Shown here: one piece after another, positions 1-6,154 of the stretch
Layout of the letters: every line of letters starts with the position of its first letter
How positions within the stretch are numbered: position 1 is the first letter of the stretch
Assembly: GCA_030378125.1 (NCBI GenBank)
Contig: JAUCGN010000055.1
Coordinates: 1 to 8,835 of the forward strand
Reading direction: 5' to 3'
From: Thiotrichales bacterium HSG1
Lineage (GTDB): Bacteria > Pseudomonadota > Gammaproteobacteria > Beggiatoales > Beggiatoaceae
DNA: 8,835 nucleotides
Notes under the pieces: generated by a model
Databases searched by the model: none
Told to the model about the DNA's origin: nothing
Seen by the model: only the letters and a program-made list of their open reading frames with translations
Program-made: the position numbers and the translations under genes

Positions 1-15
1 AACTGAGGAATAATT

Positions 16-1686
16 ATGAATTTAAAAAATAAGCTGGCTGTGGCTATAACAACAGCATTGTTATCTGTTGGAAGTTATGCGGCGGGGGGATTAACTGCAA
101 TTACTACCATGGCGGATATTGATGATAGTGCTGCTGCTGTTGGTGGTACTCTTGGTACTTGTGCTACTAGTAATAGTGCTGCTACTGAAGATGCTTTTGG
201 GGCAAACGGTTGTGATAGTGCAGATGGTAACCCTGACGGTGGTATACCAACTTATACTGATGCAGTTATCGGTACTCCGGTGACTTTTGCTACTGAGATG
301 TTTAATGTTGGTTCTCCAACTTTACCATCTACTAGTACTGACCATTTTGCTGTTATGTATCAAGCTATTGGTGATATAGCTAAAGCGACTTTCTTCTTTG
401 ACTTTACCTTGACTAATGCCAAATTCAATTTGGCTGCTCTATACAGTAACTATGATATAGCGAAAGATTGTGCTGATAATGCTAATGCTGCTGCTATGAC
501 TATTCATCCTGGAACGATAGATGGTAACAAGGTTACTTTTAAAGTTGAGCTTACAAAACCTGATGCTAACCCAGTTGGGTCATGCGATAAATTTGCTTTA
601 GTTTATACCATAAAAGATGCTACTGCATCATCTGGTGCGGTGAACTTAAAGGCTGAAACTTATTACAAAGATAGTGGTCAAAATAGACCGGCGGGTATAA
701 CAGATGATATAGATATTGCTGATTTTGCGGCTGCTATCTCCATAACATTAACCCCATCAGAAATAAATGATGCTAAAGTTTTGTCAGAAACTGGCAAAGA
801 GTATGTTAAGTGGAAAAGTTCAGTTAATGGCGATGTTTATGAAACCAGTGATAAGGTAACTTTAGGAGTGCTTAAACTCGTCAATGGCGGTGTGAAGGAT
901 TCGACCGCTAAAAACGATTTTACATTTGGTAATGATGATGCTGAATTAACCTCAGCTACGTTAGTCATTAGCGAGGGAGATTTTACTGCTGCTGCGACTG
1001 CTCCGGGTCGAGTAACAGTTCAAGAAGCTGCTGTCAATGCGACTTTTGATGCAGAGAACAAAACAGCAACTTTCGATCTAACCTCGACTATAGGTAACAT
1101 CACTGATGGCGTAACTGCTCCAAATGTTGGTGGTATTATAGAAATGGCAGTTGATGGAACAACTGATATTGGAACACCAGAAAATAATCCATGTGCATTG
1201 CTAACCGTTGACTACGCAGACAGTAACATGAAAGATTTCACTGTCCCTGAAAGTGGAGCATGTATTGACTTGCCAAGAATTATACCCGATGGTACAATTT
1301 GTCAGGTTGGCATTATTCCAAATACTGGTCAAAACGATAAAATATCTATTCTCATTACCAATAATACCAATGATGATGATGTAGTAAAAGGTACATTGTA
1401 TGCCCAAGATGGTACTGAAGTATTCCCTCTTACAGTACTGAAAGGTGATGGTCATAACGGTATCGGTGGTACTGATGGTGTACTTAAAGCTGGTCAGACC
1501 ATGCGTGTCTCAGCAGATAGTTTAGCTGAGTTAGCTGGTGGAACAATGGACCTAAAAGGTCGTGGTTCGCTTAGGATAACTACTACCTTATCTGACATTG
1601 AGGTTATGGCATTTATCCGTGATTCATCAACCAATATTAACAGTAATGTTAGTACCGGTGCTAGTGGAGTTAGTTGTGTTAACTAA
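16..1686 (+). CDS. Sec-exported protein of unknown function, probable cell-surface or extracellular protein
   Basis: The product is 556 aa. A GAGG ribosome site lies 7 bases before the ATG, which supports this start. The N-terminus is a textbook signal peptide: K4 and K6, a hydrophobic core at about residues 7-19, then S-Y-A with likely cleavage after A22. The mature chain is rich in Ala, Gly, Thr, Asp and Asn, poor in Arg, and has no further membrane segment. It carries eight cysteines (LGTC, NGC, KDC, GSC, NPC, GAC, TIC, VSC), an even number that suits disulfides outside the cytoplasm. Alternating hydrophobic/polar stretches suggest a beta-rich fold. The gene is visibly less AT-rich than its neighbours, with many GCT/GGT/ACT codons, as in a well-expressed gene. 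I do not recognise the family. An S-layer-like, sheath or fibre protein is possible but is inference. It is transcriptionally separated from the next gene by a terminator. Confidence 0.85.
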   Translation: MNLKNKLAVAITTALLSVGSYAAGGLTAITTMADIDDSAAAVGGTLGTCATSNSAATEDAFGANGCDSADGNPDGGIPTYTDAVIGTPVTFATEMFNVGSPTLPSTSTDHFAVMYQAIGDIAKATFFFDFTLTNAKFNLAALYSNYDIAKDCADNANAAAMTIHPGTIDGNKVTFKVELTKPDANPVGSCDKFALVYTIKDATASSGAVNLKAETYYKDSGQNRPAGITDDIDIADFAAAISITLTPSEINDAKVLSETGKEYVKWKSSVNGDVYETSDKVTLGVLKLVNGGVKDSTAKNDFTFGNDDAELTSATLVISEGDFTAAATAPGRVTVQEAAVNATFDAENKTATFDLTSTIGNITDGVTAPNVGGIIEMAVDGTTDIGTPENNPCALLTVDYADSNMKDFTVPESGACIDLPRIIPDGTICQVGIIPNTGQNDKISILITNNTNDDDVVKGTLYAQDGTEVFPLTVLKGDGHNGIGGTDGVLKAGQTMRVSADSLAELAGGTMDLKGRGSLRITTTLSDIEVMAFIRDSSTNINSNVSTGASGVSCVN

Positions 1687-1693
1687 GAAATTG

Positions 1694-1709
1694 CCAAGAT
1701 AATTCTTGG
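1694..1709. repeat. short hairpin just after the first gene
   Basis: CCAAGA and TCTTGG form a 6-bp perfect stem around a TAAT loop, 7 bases after the stop codon. There is no T-run after it. It may protect the 3' end of the mRNA or be incidental; the stronger hairpin that follows is the likelier terminator. Confidence 0.4.
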
Positions 1710-1721
1710 ACTTCTTATCTA

Positions 1722-1759
1722 AACCTTCCAGAGTTTTTGAAGCTTTGGGAGGTTTTTTT
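1722..1759 (+). terminator. Rho-independent terminator of the exported-protein gene
   Basis: AACCTTCCAGAG (1722-1733) pairs over all 12 positions, with two G-T wobbles, with CTTTGGGAGGTT (1743-1754) around a 9-base loop. The descending arm runs straight into a T7 tract (1753-1759). Position 35 bases after the stop codon and this shape make it a convincing intrinsic terminator. Confidence 0.85.
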
Positions 1760-1778
1760 GATCATAATATAAACATAT

Positions 1779-2516
1779 ATGAATAAGAAAGAAATCTTAA
1801 AAAGACGCTTCAAAAAATTAGACAAACATTATGTAGCATTAAAAGAATACAAAATCTTAATAGATGATTTGTTACAACTGGATAATATATATTAGCCATC
1901 TACTTTTAACATGTTAAAACCGGAAACAAGAGCAATTTTAGATGCTTATTTAAAAAGATTTAGTTCTATGCAAGATTTTATGGGAGCAAAAATATTTGCG
2001 TTATTATTAGAAATTGCTGGTATTAACAATAACACAATGAGCGAAATTTTATATTATTAGGACTTACGCATTGACAACTTCTAAAAAATAATATTTCAAT
2101 AAAATTATATAGTTATGAAATATATTTCATTTCTCATAATTTCTGTAAAAATTGAAGTATAAAATTACAATGCTAAGTTGTGTAAAGGAATTATGTAATT
2201 TTAAAATATAAATTATATGTATATTAAATTTAACTATTTGCATGGTAACTTATTGTATTTGAATTGTTTCATAATGTTATGACCTTGTCAATGCGTAAGT
2301 CCTAATTATGTAGAAAAAGAACAAATTATAGATAGTCTGGAAAACTGGATAGAATTAAGAGAAGTACGCAACGAATTAGAACATGATTATCCAGAAGAGT
2401 TACAAGAAGCCTTGAATAATTTAAAATATTGTATAGAAAATTTTTATAAAATTGAAAGTTATTATCTTAATTCATTGAATTTTTTTGAGAAATATACGAA
2501 TGAGATTGTCAAATAG
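1779..2516 (+). pseudogene. HepT-like HEPN RNase toxin, broken by an amber codon and an inserted element
   Basis: Three in-frame pieces make one protein of about 161 aa. Piece one is 1779-1892 (38 codons), ending in TAG at 1893-1895. Piece two continues in the same frame through CCATCTACTTTTAAC to ATG 1911 and on to 2057. The inserted element follows, and piece three runs 2310-2516. Removing the element plus one 5-bp target copy (252 bp) restores ...ILYYVEKEQI... without a frame change. The last piece holds R-N-E-L-E-H-D-Y (2367-2390), the RX4HXY motif of HEPN ribonucleases of the HepT type; in the known HepT/MntA system the partner modifies the Tyr by AMPylation. The leading helices (LDAYLKRFSSMQDFMGAKIF) fit the all-helical family. 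The 3' end overlaps the MNT gene by 17 bp, the usual toxin-antitoxin arrangement. No strong ribosome site precedes 1779. The amber could be a sequencing error; the insertion cannot. Confidence 0.82.
2058..2304. mobile_element. MITE-like non-coding element with 20-bp perfect terminal inverted repeats
   Basis: The ends are TAGGACTTACGCATTGACAA (2058-2077) and its exact reverse complement (2285-2304). The 247-bp interior is very AT-rich, has no reading frame worth calling, and contains a perfect 16-bp palindrome (2115-2130, ATGAAATA/TATTTCAT). The flanks are ATTAT at 2053-2057 and 2305-2309. Equivalently, the ends start at TTAGG with a 3-bp TTA duplication; the two readings cannot be separated because the repeat overlaps the target. 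Either way, excision rebuilds the HEPN reading frame exactly. There is no transposase, so it is probably moved in trans by an insertion sequence with the same ends. The ends resemble those of IS5-type elements I recall from cyanobacteria and Beggiatoa relatives, which is unverified here. Confidence 0.85.
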
Positions 2517-2820
2517 AATAATAAATATTTTGCAGCAAGGCATCCTAAAAAGTTTTGGTGATATTGATGTGTACCTATTTGGGAGTCGCACAGATGATAA
2601 AAAAACTGGTGGAGATATAGACATAGCTTTGGATGTATGTTTAACAAAGGAAGAATTTAGGAAGAAGAAAATATTTTTTAAGTCCTACCTAGCTAGAGTC
2701 GGGTTTGACTTAAAAATTGATGTGGTGAATTTTAATACGACTGATCCACTGTTGCGGCAAGAAATACAAAAAAATAAGATTTCTCTCATTTCCACAACAA
2801 TTCATGAAAACTTAACTTAA
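2500..2820 (+). CDS. MNT-type nucleotidyltransferase, antitoxin partner of the broken HEPN toxin
   Basis: The product is 106 aa from ATG 2500. A TTG at 2485 would add five residues but is less likely. The minimal nucleotidyltransferase motif is present: G28-S29, then D39-I-D41, with the third carboxylate expected at D74 in LKIDVV, so all three metal-binding Asp residues are kept. Family members in HEPN/MNT pairs (type VII toxin-antitoxin, HepT/MntA) transfer AMP from ATP to the toxin and silence it. The start lies 17 bp inside the preceding HEPN frame, indicating translational coupling in the ancestral operon. Here the toxin is destroyed while this gene stays open with all motifs, so it is an orphan antitoxin, recently orphaned or kept for another reason. 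The C-terminal DPLLRQEIQKNKISL matches the usual closing helix of such proteins. It may now be poorly translated, since ribosomes no longer reach it through the toxin. Confidence 0.85.
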   Translation: MRLSNRIINILQQGILKSFGDIDVYLFGSRTDDKKTGGDIDIALDVCLTKEEFRKKKIFFKSYLARVGFDLKIDVVNFNTTDPLLRQEIQKNKISLISTTIHENLT

Positions 2821-3220
2821 CAAAAATATTTACTTAATTCTACTTTGTCAGATTTAACGTAACTCATTGATTTATGGTACTGGGTGTCGACTATTAAGAA
2901 AAAATTAAAACTTGTTAAATATCAATTAATTACTAGCTTAACCTGTTTTATGTAACATACTTATATTTAAGCAAATTCCAAAATAGTCCGAGCCCGCTAC
3001 CGATAAACTAGGTGATGATAAATATCAATATTTTTTTAGTCACACTTTAAATGCTACCAACATAAACGATTTACAACAGATTTATAAAAACCTGATGTTT
3101 GTGAAACATGAAATTATTAACACTGAAATTACTTTTATATTTTAATACTTTGGACTCCTTAAAGCACAGCAAATTTTGTTAATCTACTAGTTTTTTTATT
3201 TATAGAATGGAGAATATAAA
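2821..3220. other. gene-poor 400-bp stretch with one possible coding relic
   Basis: Very AT-rich sequence with no RNA gene, strong terminator or complete gene that I can see. The frame at 2987-3145 (+) stays open for 52 codons after a TAG at 2984 and ends in TAA at 3143. It reads like protein (for example DDKYQYFFSHTLNATNINDL, then VKHEIINTEITF) but has no start near its beginning. I take it as a possible decayed gene fragment of unrecognised family. The ribosome site of the next gene (GGAG, 3209-3212) lies at the right end. Confidence 0.35.
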
Positions 3221-3907
3221 ATGACGGATAATGAATTAAAAGAATTAGTTGCTAGTTTAGCGATTGCTCAACAAAAAACTGATATTCAAATGGCTAAAAC
3301 TGATGCCCAAATAGCTAAAATTATGGCTAAGACTGATGCTCAAATGGCTAAAACCGATGCCCAAATGGCTAAAACCGATATCAAAATAGCTAAAACCGAT
3401 GCCCAAATGGCTAAAACCGATATCAAAATAGCTAAATTAACCGAACAACAGGAAAAAACGGATGCTAAATTGGACAGAATAGCAAATTTAGTAGGTAATA
3501 TTTCTAATAATCAAGGAGATGTTGCAGAAGAATTTTTTTATCGTAGTTTTATTGCTAATCCATACTTAGGTACAATACATTTTGACATTGTTTATCGCAA
3601 TATACCCGCATACAGGGATAAAATTCAAGATGAATTTGATATAGTATTAGTAAATGAAAAATCGGTTGCTATAATTGAAGTCAAACAAAAAGCTCATCCC
3701 AATTTAATTGATAAAATGTTGAGCAAAAAAATTCCCAATTTTAAAATGTTATTTCCCTGTTATGCTAAACAAAAAATTTATGCAGCAATTGCCAGTTTAG
3801 TTAGCAATGAGGACTTATTAACAAAAGCCAAACAAGCTGGTTTATTTTTATTAACTCAAGATGGTAAACATAGTCTTTTGGTCAATGACAAAATTAAAAC
3901 TTTTTAA
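3221..3907 (+). CDS. coiled-coil protein with C-terminal PD-(D/E)XK nuclease-like domain
   Basis: The product is 228 aa. GGAG at 3209-3212, 8 bases before the ATG, supports the start. Residues about 15-90 are a heptad repeat of the type AKTDAQM/AKTDIKI, predicted to be a long parallel coiled coil that would make it a dimer or trimer. Residues about 95-228 look like a PD-(D/E)XK restriction-fold domain: helix with E103/E104 (DVAEEFFYRSF), then D140 in DEFDIVLV, 12 residues, and E153-V-K155 in IIEVK, the expected D...E-X-K catalytic set. Proteins of this build (coiled coil plus nuclease-like domain, annotated as DUF3782-like or hypothetical) are common in filamentous sulfur bacteria and cyanobacteria; their function is not established. 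It stands alone, 6 bases upstream of an inserted element. Nuclease activity is inference from motif spacing. Not exported: no signal peptide. Confidence 0.85.
   Translation: MTDNELKELVASLAIAQQKTDIQMAKTDAQIAKIMAKTDAQMAKTDAQMAKTDIKIAKTDAQMAKTDIKIAKLTEQQEKTDAKLDRIANLVGNISNNQGDVAEEFFYRSFIANPYLGTIHFDIVYRNIPAYRDKIQDEFDIVLVNEKSVAIIEVKQKAHPNLIDKMLSKKIPNFKMLFPCYAKQKIYAAIASLVSNEDLLTKAKQAGLFLLTQDGKHSLLVNDKIKTF
3293..3430 (+). repeat. 21-bp in-frame tandem repeats encoding heptads; exact 42-bp duplication
   Basis: Units of GCTAAAACYGATNNNCAAATR type encode seven-residue repeats. Units start at 3293, 3326, 3347, 3368, 3389 and 3410, with a 12-bp partial unit (AKIM) at 3314-3325. The two-heptad block 3347-3388 is repeated base for base at 3389-3430, so the latest expansion added exactly two heptads. 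Confidence 0.9.
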
Positions 3908-3990
3908 CATAAATAGGACTTACGCATTAACAAAAGTAATCATTTTATAAACTTGTTAAAATACAAATAGTTACAAAAAATTACACTACT

Positions 3991-4011
3991 TGTATAAATT
4001 ATATTTATACA
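3991..4011. repeat. perfect 9-bp hairpin inside the second element
   Basis: TGTATAAAT (3991-3999) and ATTTATACA (4003-4011) are exact inverted repeats around a TAT loop. All but two of the pairs are A-T. It sits 4 bases before the next, larger palindrome. Confidence 0.7.
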
Positions 4012-4015
4012 TCTC

Positions 4016-4086
4016 TGTCATTTCCGTGAAAACGGGAATCTAGGAATTTTCGAGATCGCTAGATTCTCACTTTCGTGGAAATGACA
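4016..4086. repeat. 28-bp imperfect inverted repeat with dRS3-like cores
   Basis: The arms 4016-4043 and 4059-4086 agree at 23 of 28 positions around a 15-base loop. All five differences are transitions; read as + strand RNA, three remain G-U pairs. Each arm starts TGTCATTTCC and ends GAATCTAG. The left core has the form ATTTCC-N8-GGGAAT, close to the dRS3 consensus ATTCCC-N8-GGGAAT known from Neisseria; similar GTCATTCCCGCGAAAGCGGGAATC palindromes occur in many proteobacteria. It looks like a separate repeat family nested in the element. Confidence 0.75.
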
Positions 4087-4112
4087 ATTAATTAGTTTAT
4101 ATTTTACAATAC

Positions 4113-4235
4113 CTTCGCCAATCTCAAAATTTGCTGTTTTGGGAATGAGGTACAATTTCCCGAAATCCAAGTAATATAAGAGTTTCGGGAAATCTGCTTC
4201 GCTCCATTCCCGAAACAACTATCTATTTGGCGAAG
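4113..4235. repeat. three-tier nested stem-loop inside the second element
   Basis: Three pairs of arms nest concentrically. The outer pair is CTTCGCCAA (4113-4121) with TTGGCGAAG (4227-4235), perfect. The middle pair is TGTTTTGGGAATG (4135-4147) with CATTCCCGAAACA (4205-4217), with one G-U pair. The inner pair is ATTTCCCGAAA (4155-4165) with TTTCGGGAAAT (4183-4193), perfect. Offsets between tiers (13 versus 9 bases, then 7 versus 11) are small internal loops, so the whole can fold as one rod or extrude as a cruciform. Confidence 0.75.
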
Positions 4236-4327
4236 ATATTAATTTTATAAATATATGATTTTAATGAAATTTACGCTTTATTATGTTTATCAATGCGTAA
4301 GTCCTAAACTTCCTAAACTATCAAAAT

Positions 4328-6148
4328 ATGAACTACAAATTATATCAAATATTAATATTATTATTATTAATTACAACTCTGGCTAAAGTCAATTCAGCAG
4401 TAAATCCACCAAATATTATACTCATTTACACTGATGACCAAGGTTGGAATGAACTCAGTTTAAAAAAATATTCTGTTTGTAAACAAGAAATATTAAAATT
4501 TAAAGAATGTAATGAAGCTAATTGGCAAAATGTCTGTCGAGATAAATATTTAGAATGTTCCACTCTATTAGGCAAAAATAACCAGACCATAAAAGCTATG
4601 GCAAATTCAAACTTTTTCACCCCTAATCTTGATAAATTAGCCGAAGAAGGTATTTTATTCACTAATGCTTATGCAAATGCAGGAGTTTGTACTCCAAGTA
4701 GAGCCTCTTTATTAACCGGTCAATACGCACCTAAACATGGTATCTATACAGTTGGTGGTTCTTATGACGAAAATTTATTACAAGATGCCCCACTTCCAAT
4801 CAGTCCTACTATAAAAAAAGTACTTGATAAAGATACTAATACCTTTGTTAAAATACTCAAAAACAATGGTTATAACACTGCATTAATAGGGAAATGGCAC
4901 CTAGAAACAATAACAGATAATGATAAATTTATAGTTGATCCAAATCCAAAAACTGAATGTGTCACAGAATATAAAATACCTACCGAATCATCTTATACTG
5001 CAACTATAGAAAATATGTGTGTAATGAACCCAATGGATGGTAAAATTTACACAGTTTCCAATAATATAACAGTAAAAGCCATCCCCGAACATTTTGGTTT
5101 TAAAGAAGTTAAAGGGGCTAATGCAAGTGGTAAATTATGTCATAGCAGTGTGAAAAAAGTTCATGATTGGGAAGGTACATATAATGGTTTTTATACCTTA
5201 ACGACTCATCCTGTGGGTTCTATAAGTTCTTTGAATAAATATTGTTTAGGAACAAGAGGAATTCCAATAAATTCGTCTGCAACAGCATATATGACGGATT
5301 ACTTAACAACAGAACATGTTATTCCTTTTATAGAAAAAAATATCAATCAACCTTTTTTTATCTATATGCCACTTTATGCTCCACACCGACCTTGGGTTGC
5401 CAAAGATCGAAATGTTAATCATAATACAAATAAAGAAATTATTGATCGATACAAAGCAATGATAGAAAGTATTGATTACAACGTGGGTAAAATAGTACAA
5501 AAGATTGAATCTAATAAAAAACTTGCGGAAAATACCATTGTTATCTTTGTTTCTGACAACGGTATACACTATACTATCAAACAAGCAATCAACAAATATC
5601 CATTGAGTGGTAGCAAAGGTGGTTTTTATGAGGGAGGTATTCGTGTACCTATGATTATAAAATGGCCAATGGTTAATTTATGGAAAAATAAAGTTTCCCA
5701 TATTCCAGTTGTTGTTAGTGATCTTTACTCAACCATACTTGATCTAGCAAATATAAAGGGATATCCTGATGCCGATGGTAAATCTATATTAACCATACTC
5801 AACGATAATATAAGTAATAGGCCAGTTTATTGGTATAACCCTTACAACTTAAAGCGATGGATACCAAGTGCTGTTATTCGTCAAGGTGATTGGAAATTAA
5901 TGGAATTTTTTCATGTTGCTAAGAACGATCTCAACAGATTTAAACTTTATCGGCTTGATGATAAACAAAATGAGCATCTTAATATAAAAGCAAATCTTTA
6001 TGAAAATAAAGATACTAATCTTATTATAAATAACCAATTAGATGATGTTAGATGTCGTTTAGAAAAAAAATTACTCAATTGGTATAAAACTAGTTTTAAA
6101 TCTGGCAAATATAATGAAGAATTGATACTTTCCGATAAATGTCGTTAA
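4328..6148 (+). CDS. exported type I sulfatase (formylglycine-dependent)
   Basis: The product is 606 aa. A signal peptide (K4, hydrophobic core about residues 8-18, likely cleavage near A24) sends it to the periplasm or outside. Sulfatase landmarks appear in order: D36-D37 in TDDQGW (calcium ligands); C121-T-P-S-R125, the CxPSR signature in which Cys is oxidised to formylglycine; K189 and H191 in GKWHLE; H353 in PHRPW; D410-N411 in SDNG; and K430 in GSKGG, followed by EGGIRVPMI. All catalytic positions are present, so it should hydrolyse sulfate esters once matured by a formylglycine-generating enzyme, which is not in this window. Two unusual segments are a four-cysteine insertion (C51, C61, C70, C77) between the DDQGW and TPNLDKLAEEG motifs, and a long insert with further cysteines at about 205-310. 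No clear ribosome site precedes the ATG. It ends 6 bases from the convergent sulfotransferase stop. The substrate cannot be told. Confidence 0.93.
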   Translation: MNYKLYQILILLLLITTLAKVNSAVNPPNIILIYTDDQGWNELSLKKYSVCKQEILKFKECNEANWQNVCRDKYLECSTLLGKNNQTIKAMANSNFFTPNLDKLAEEGILFTNAYANAGVCTPSRASLLTGQYAPKHGIYTVGGSYDENLLQDAPLPISPTIKKVLDKDTNTFVKILKNNGYNTALIGKWHLETITDNDKFIVDPNPKTECVTEYKIPTESSYTATIENMCVMNPMDGKIYTVSNNITVKAIPEHFGFKEVKGANASGKLCHSSVKKVHDWEGTYNGFYTLTTHPVGSISSLNKYCLGTRGIPINSSATAYMTDYLTTEHVIPFIEKNINQPFFIYMPLYAPHRPWVAKDRNVNHNTNKEIIDRYKAMIESIDYNVGKIVQKIESNKKLAENTIVIFVSDNGIHYTIKQAINKYPLSGSKGGFYEGGIRVPMIIKWPMVNLWKNKVSHIPVVVSDLYSTILDLANIKGYPDADGKSILTILNDNISNRPVYWYNPYNLKRWIPSAVIRQGDWKLMEFFHVAKNDLNRFKLYRLDDKQNEHLNIKANLYENKDTNLIINNQLDDVRCRLEKKLLNWYKTSFKSGKYNEELILSDKCR

Positions 6149-6154
6149 GGAAAG

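Larger units (their letters stand above)
3914..4306. mobile_element. second element with the same family of ends, 393 bp, hairpin-rich interior
   Basis: The left end (3914-3934) and right end (4286-4306) match as inverted repeats at 19 of 21 positions, sharing TAGGACTTACGCATT with the element at 2058-2304. Past the ends, the interior is unrelated to that element. I see no coding sequence and no convincing target duplication (only AA on both sides), which with the two end mismatches suggests an older insertion. It begins 6 bases after the nuclease-like gene's stop and ends 21 bases before the sulfatase start, so it supplies most of the sulfatase's upstream region. The middle (3991-4235) is a run of three hairpin structures listed separately. 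Confidence 0.8.

Noticed and set aside
2071..2100. TTGACA at the inner edge of the first element's left repeat as a promoter -35 box
   Set aside because: No good -10 box at 16-18 bp spacing, and it would read inward into non-coding DNA.
2057..2305. A TA-only target duplication (Tc1/IS630-like) for the first element
   Set aside because: Removing the element with a TA duplication leaves an in-frame TAA in the HEPN gene, whereas the ATTAT (or TTA) reading restores the frame exactly.
2485..2499. TTG 2485 as the start of the MNT protein
   Set aside because: ATG 2500 gives the normal distance to the GS...DxD motif and needs no rare start codon; the TTG only adds MRNIR.
3176..3204. Promoter TTGTTA-17-TTTATA before the coiled-coil gene
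   Set aside because: Transcription would start inside or after the GGAG ribosome site, and the boxes are poor matches in AT-rich DNA.
3293..3430. Regular 21-bp repeats that could be mistaken for a CRISPR array
   Set aside because: The repeats are contiguous, in frame and encode heptads; there are no spacers and no cas genes.
4018..4218. 66-codon minus-strand frame inside the second element
   Set aside because: It lies wholly across inverted-repeat arms, has no ribosome site, and its apparent repeats come from the hairpins.
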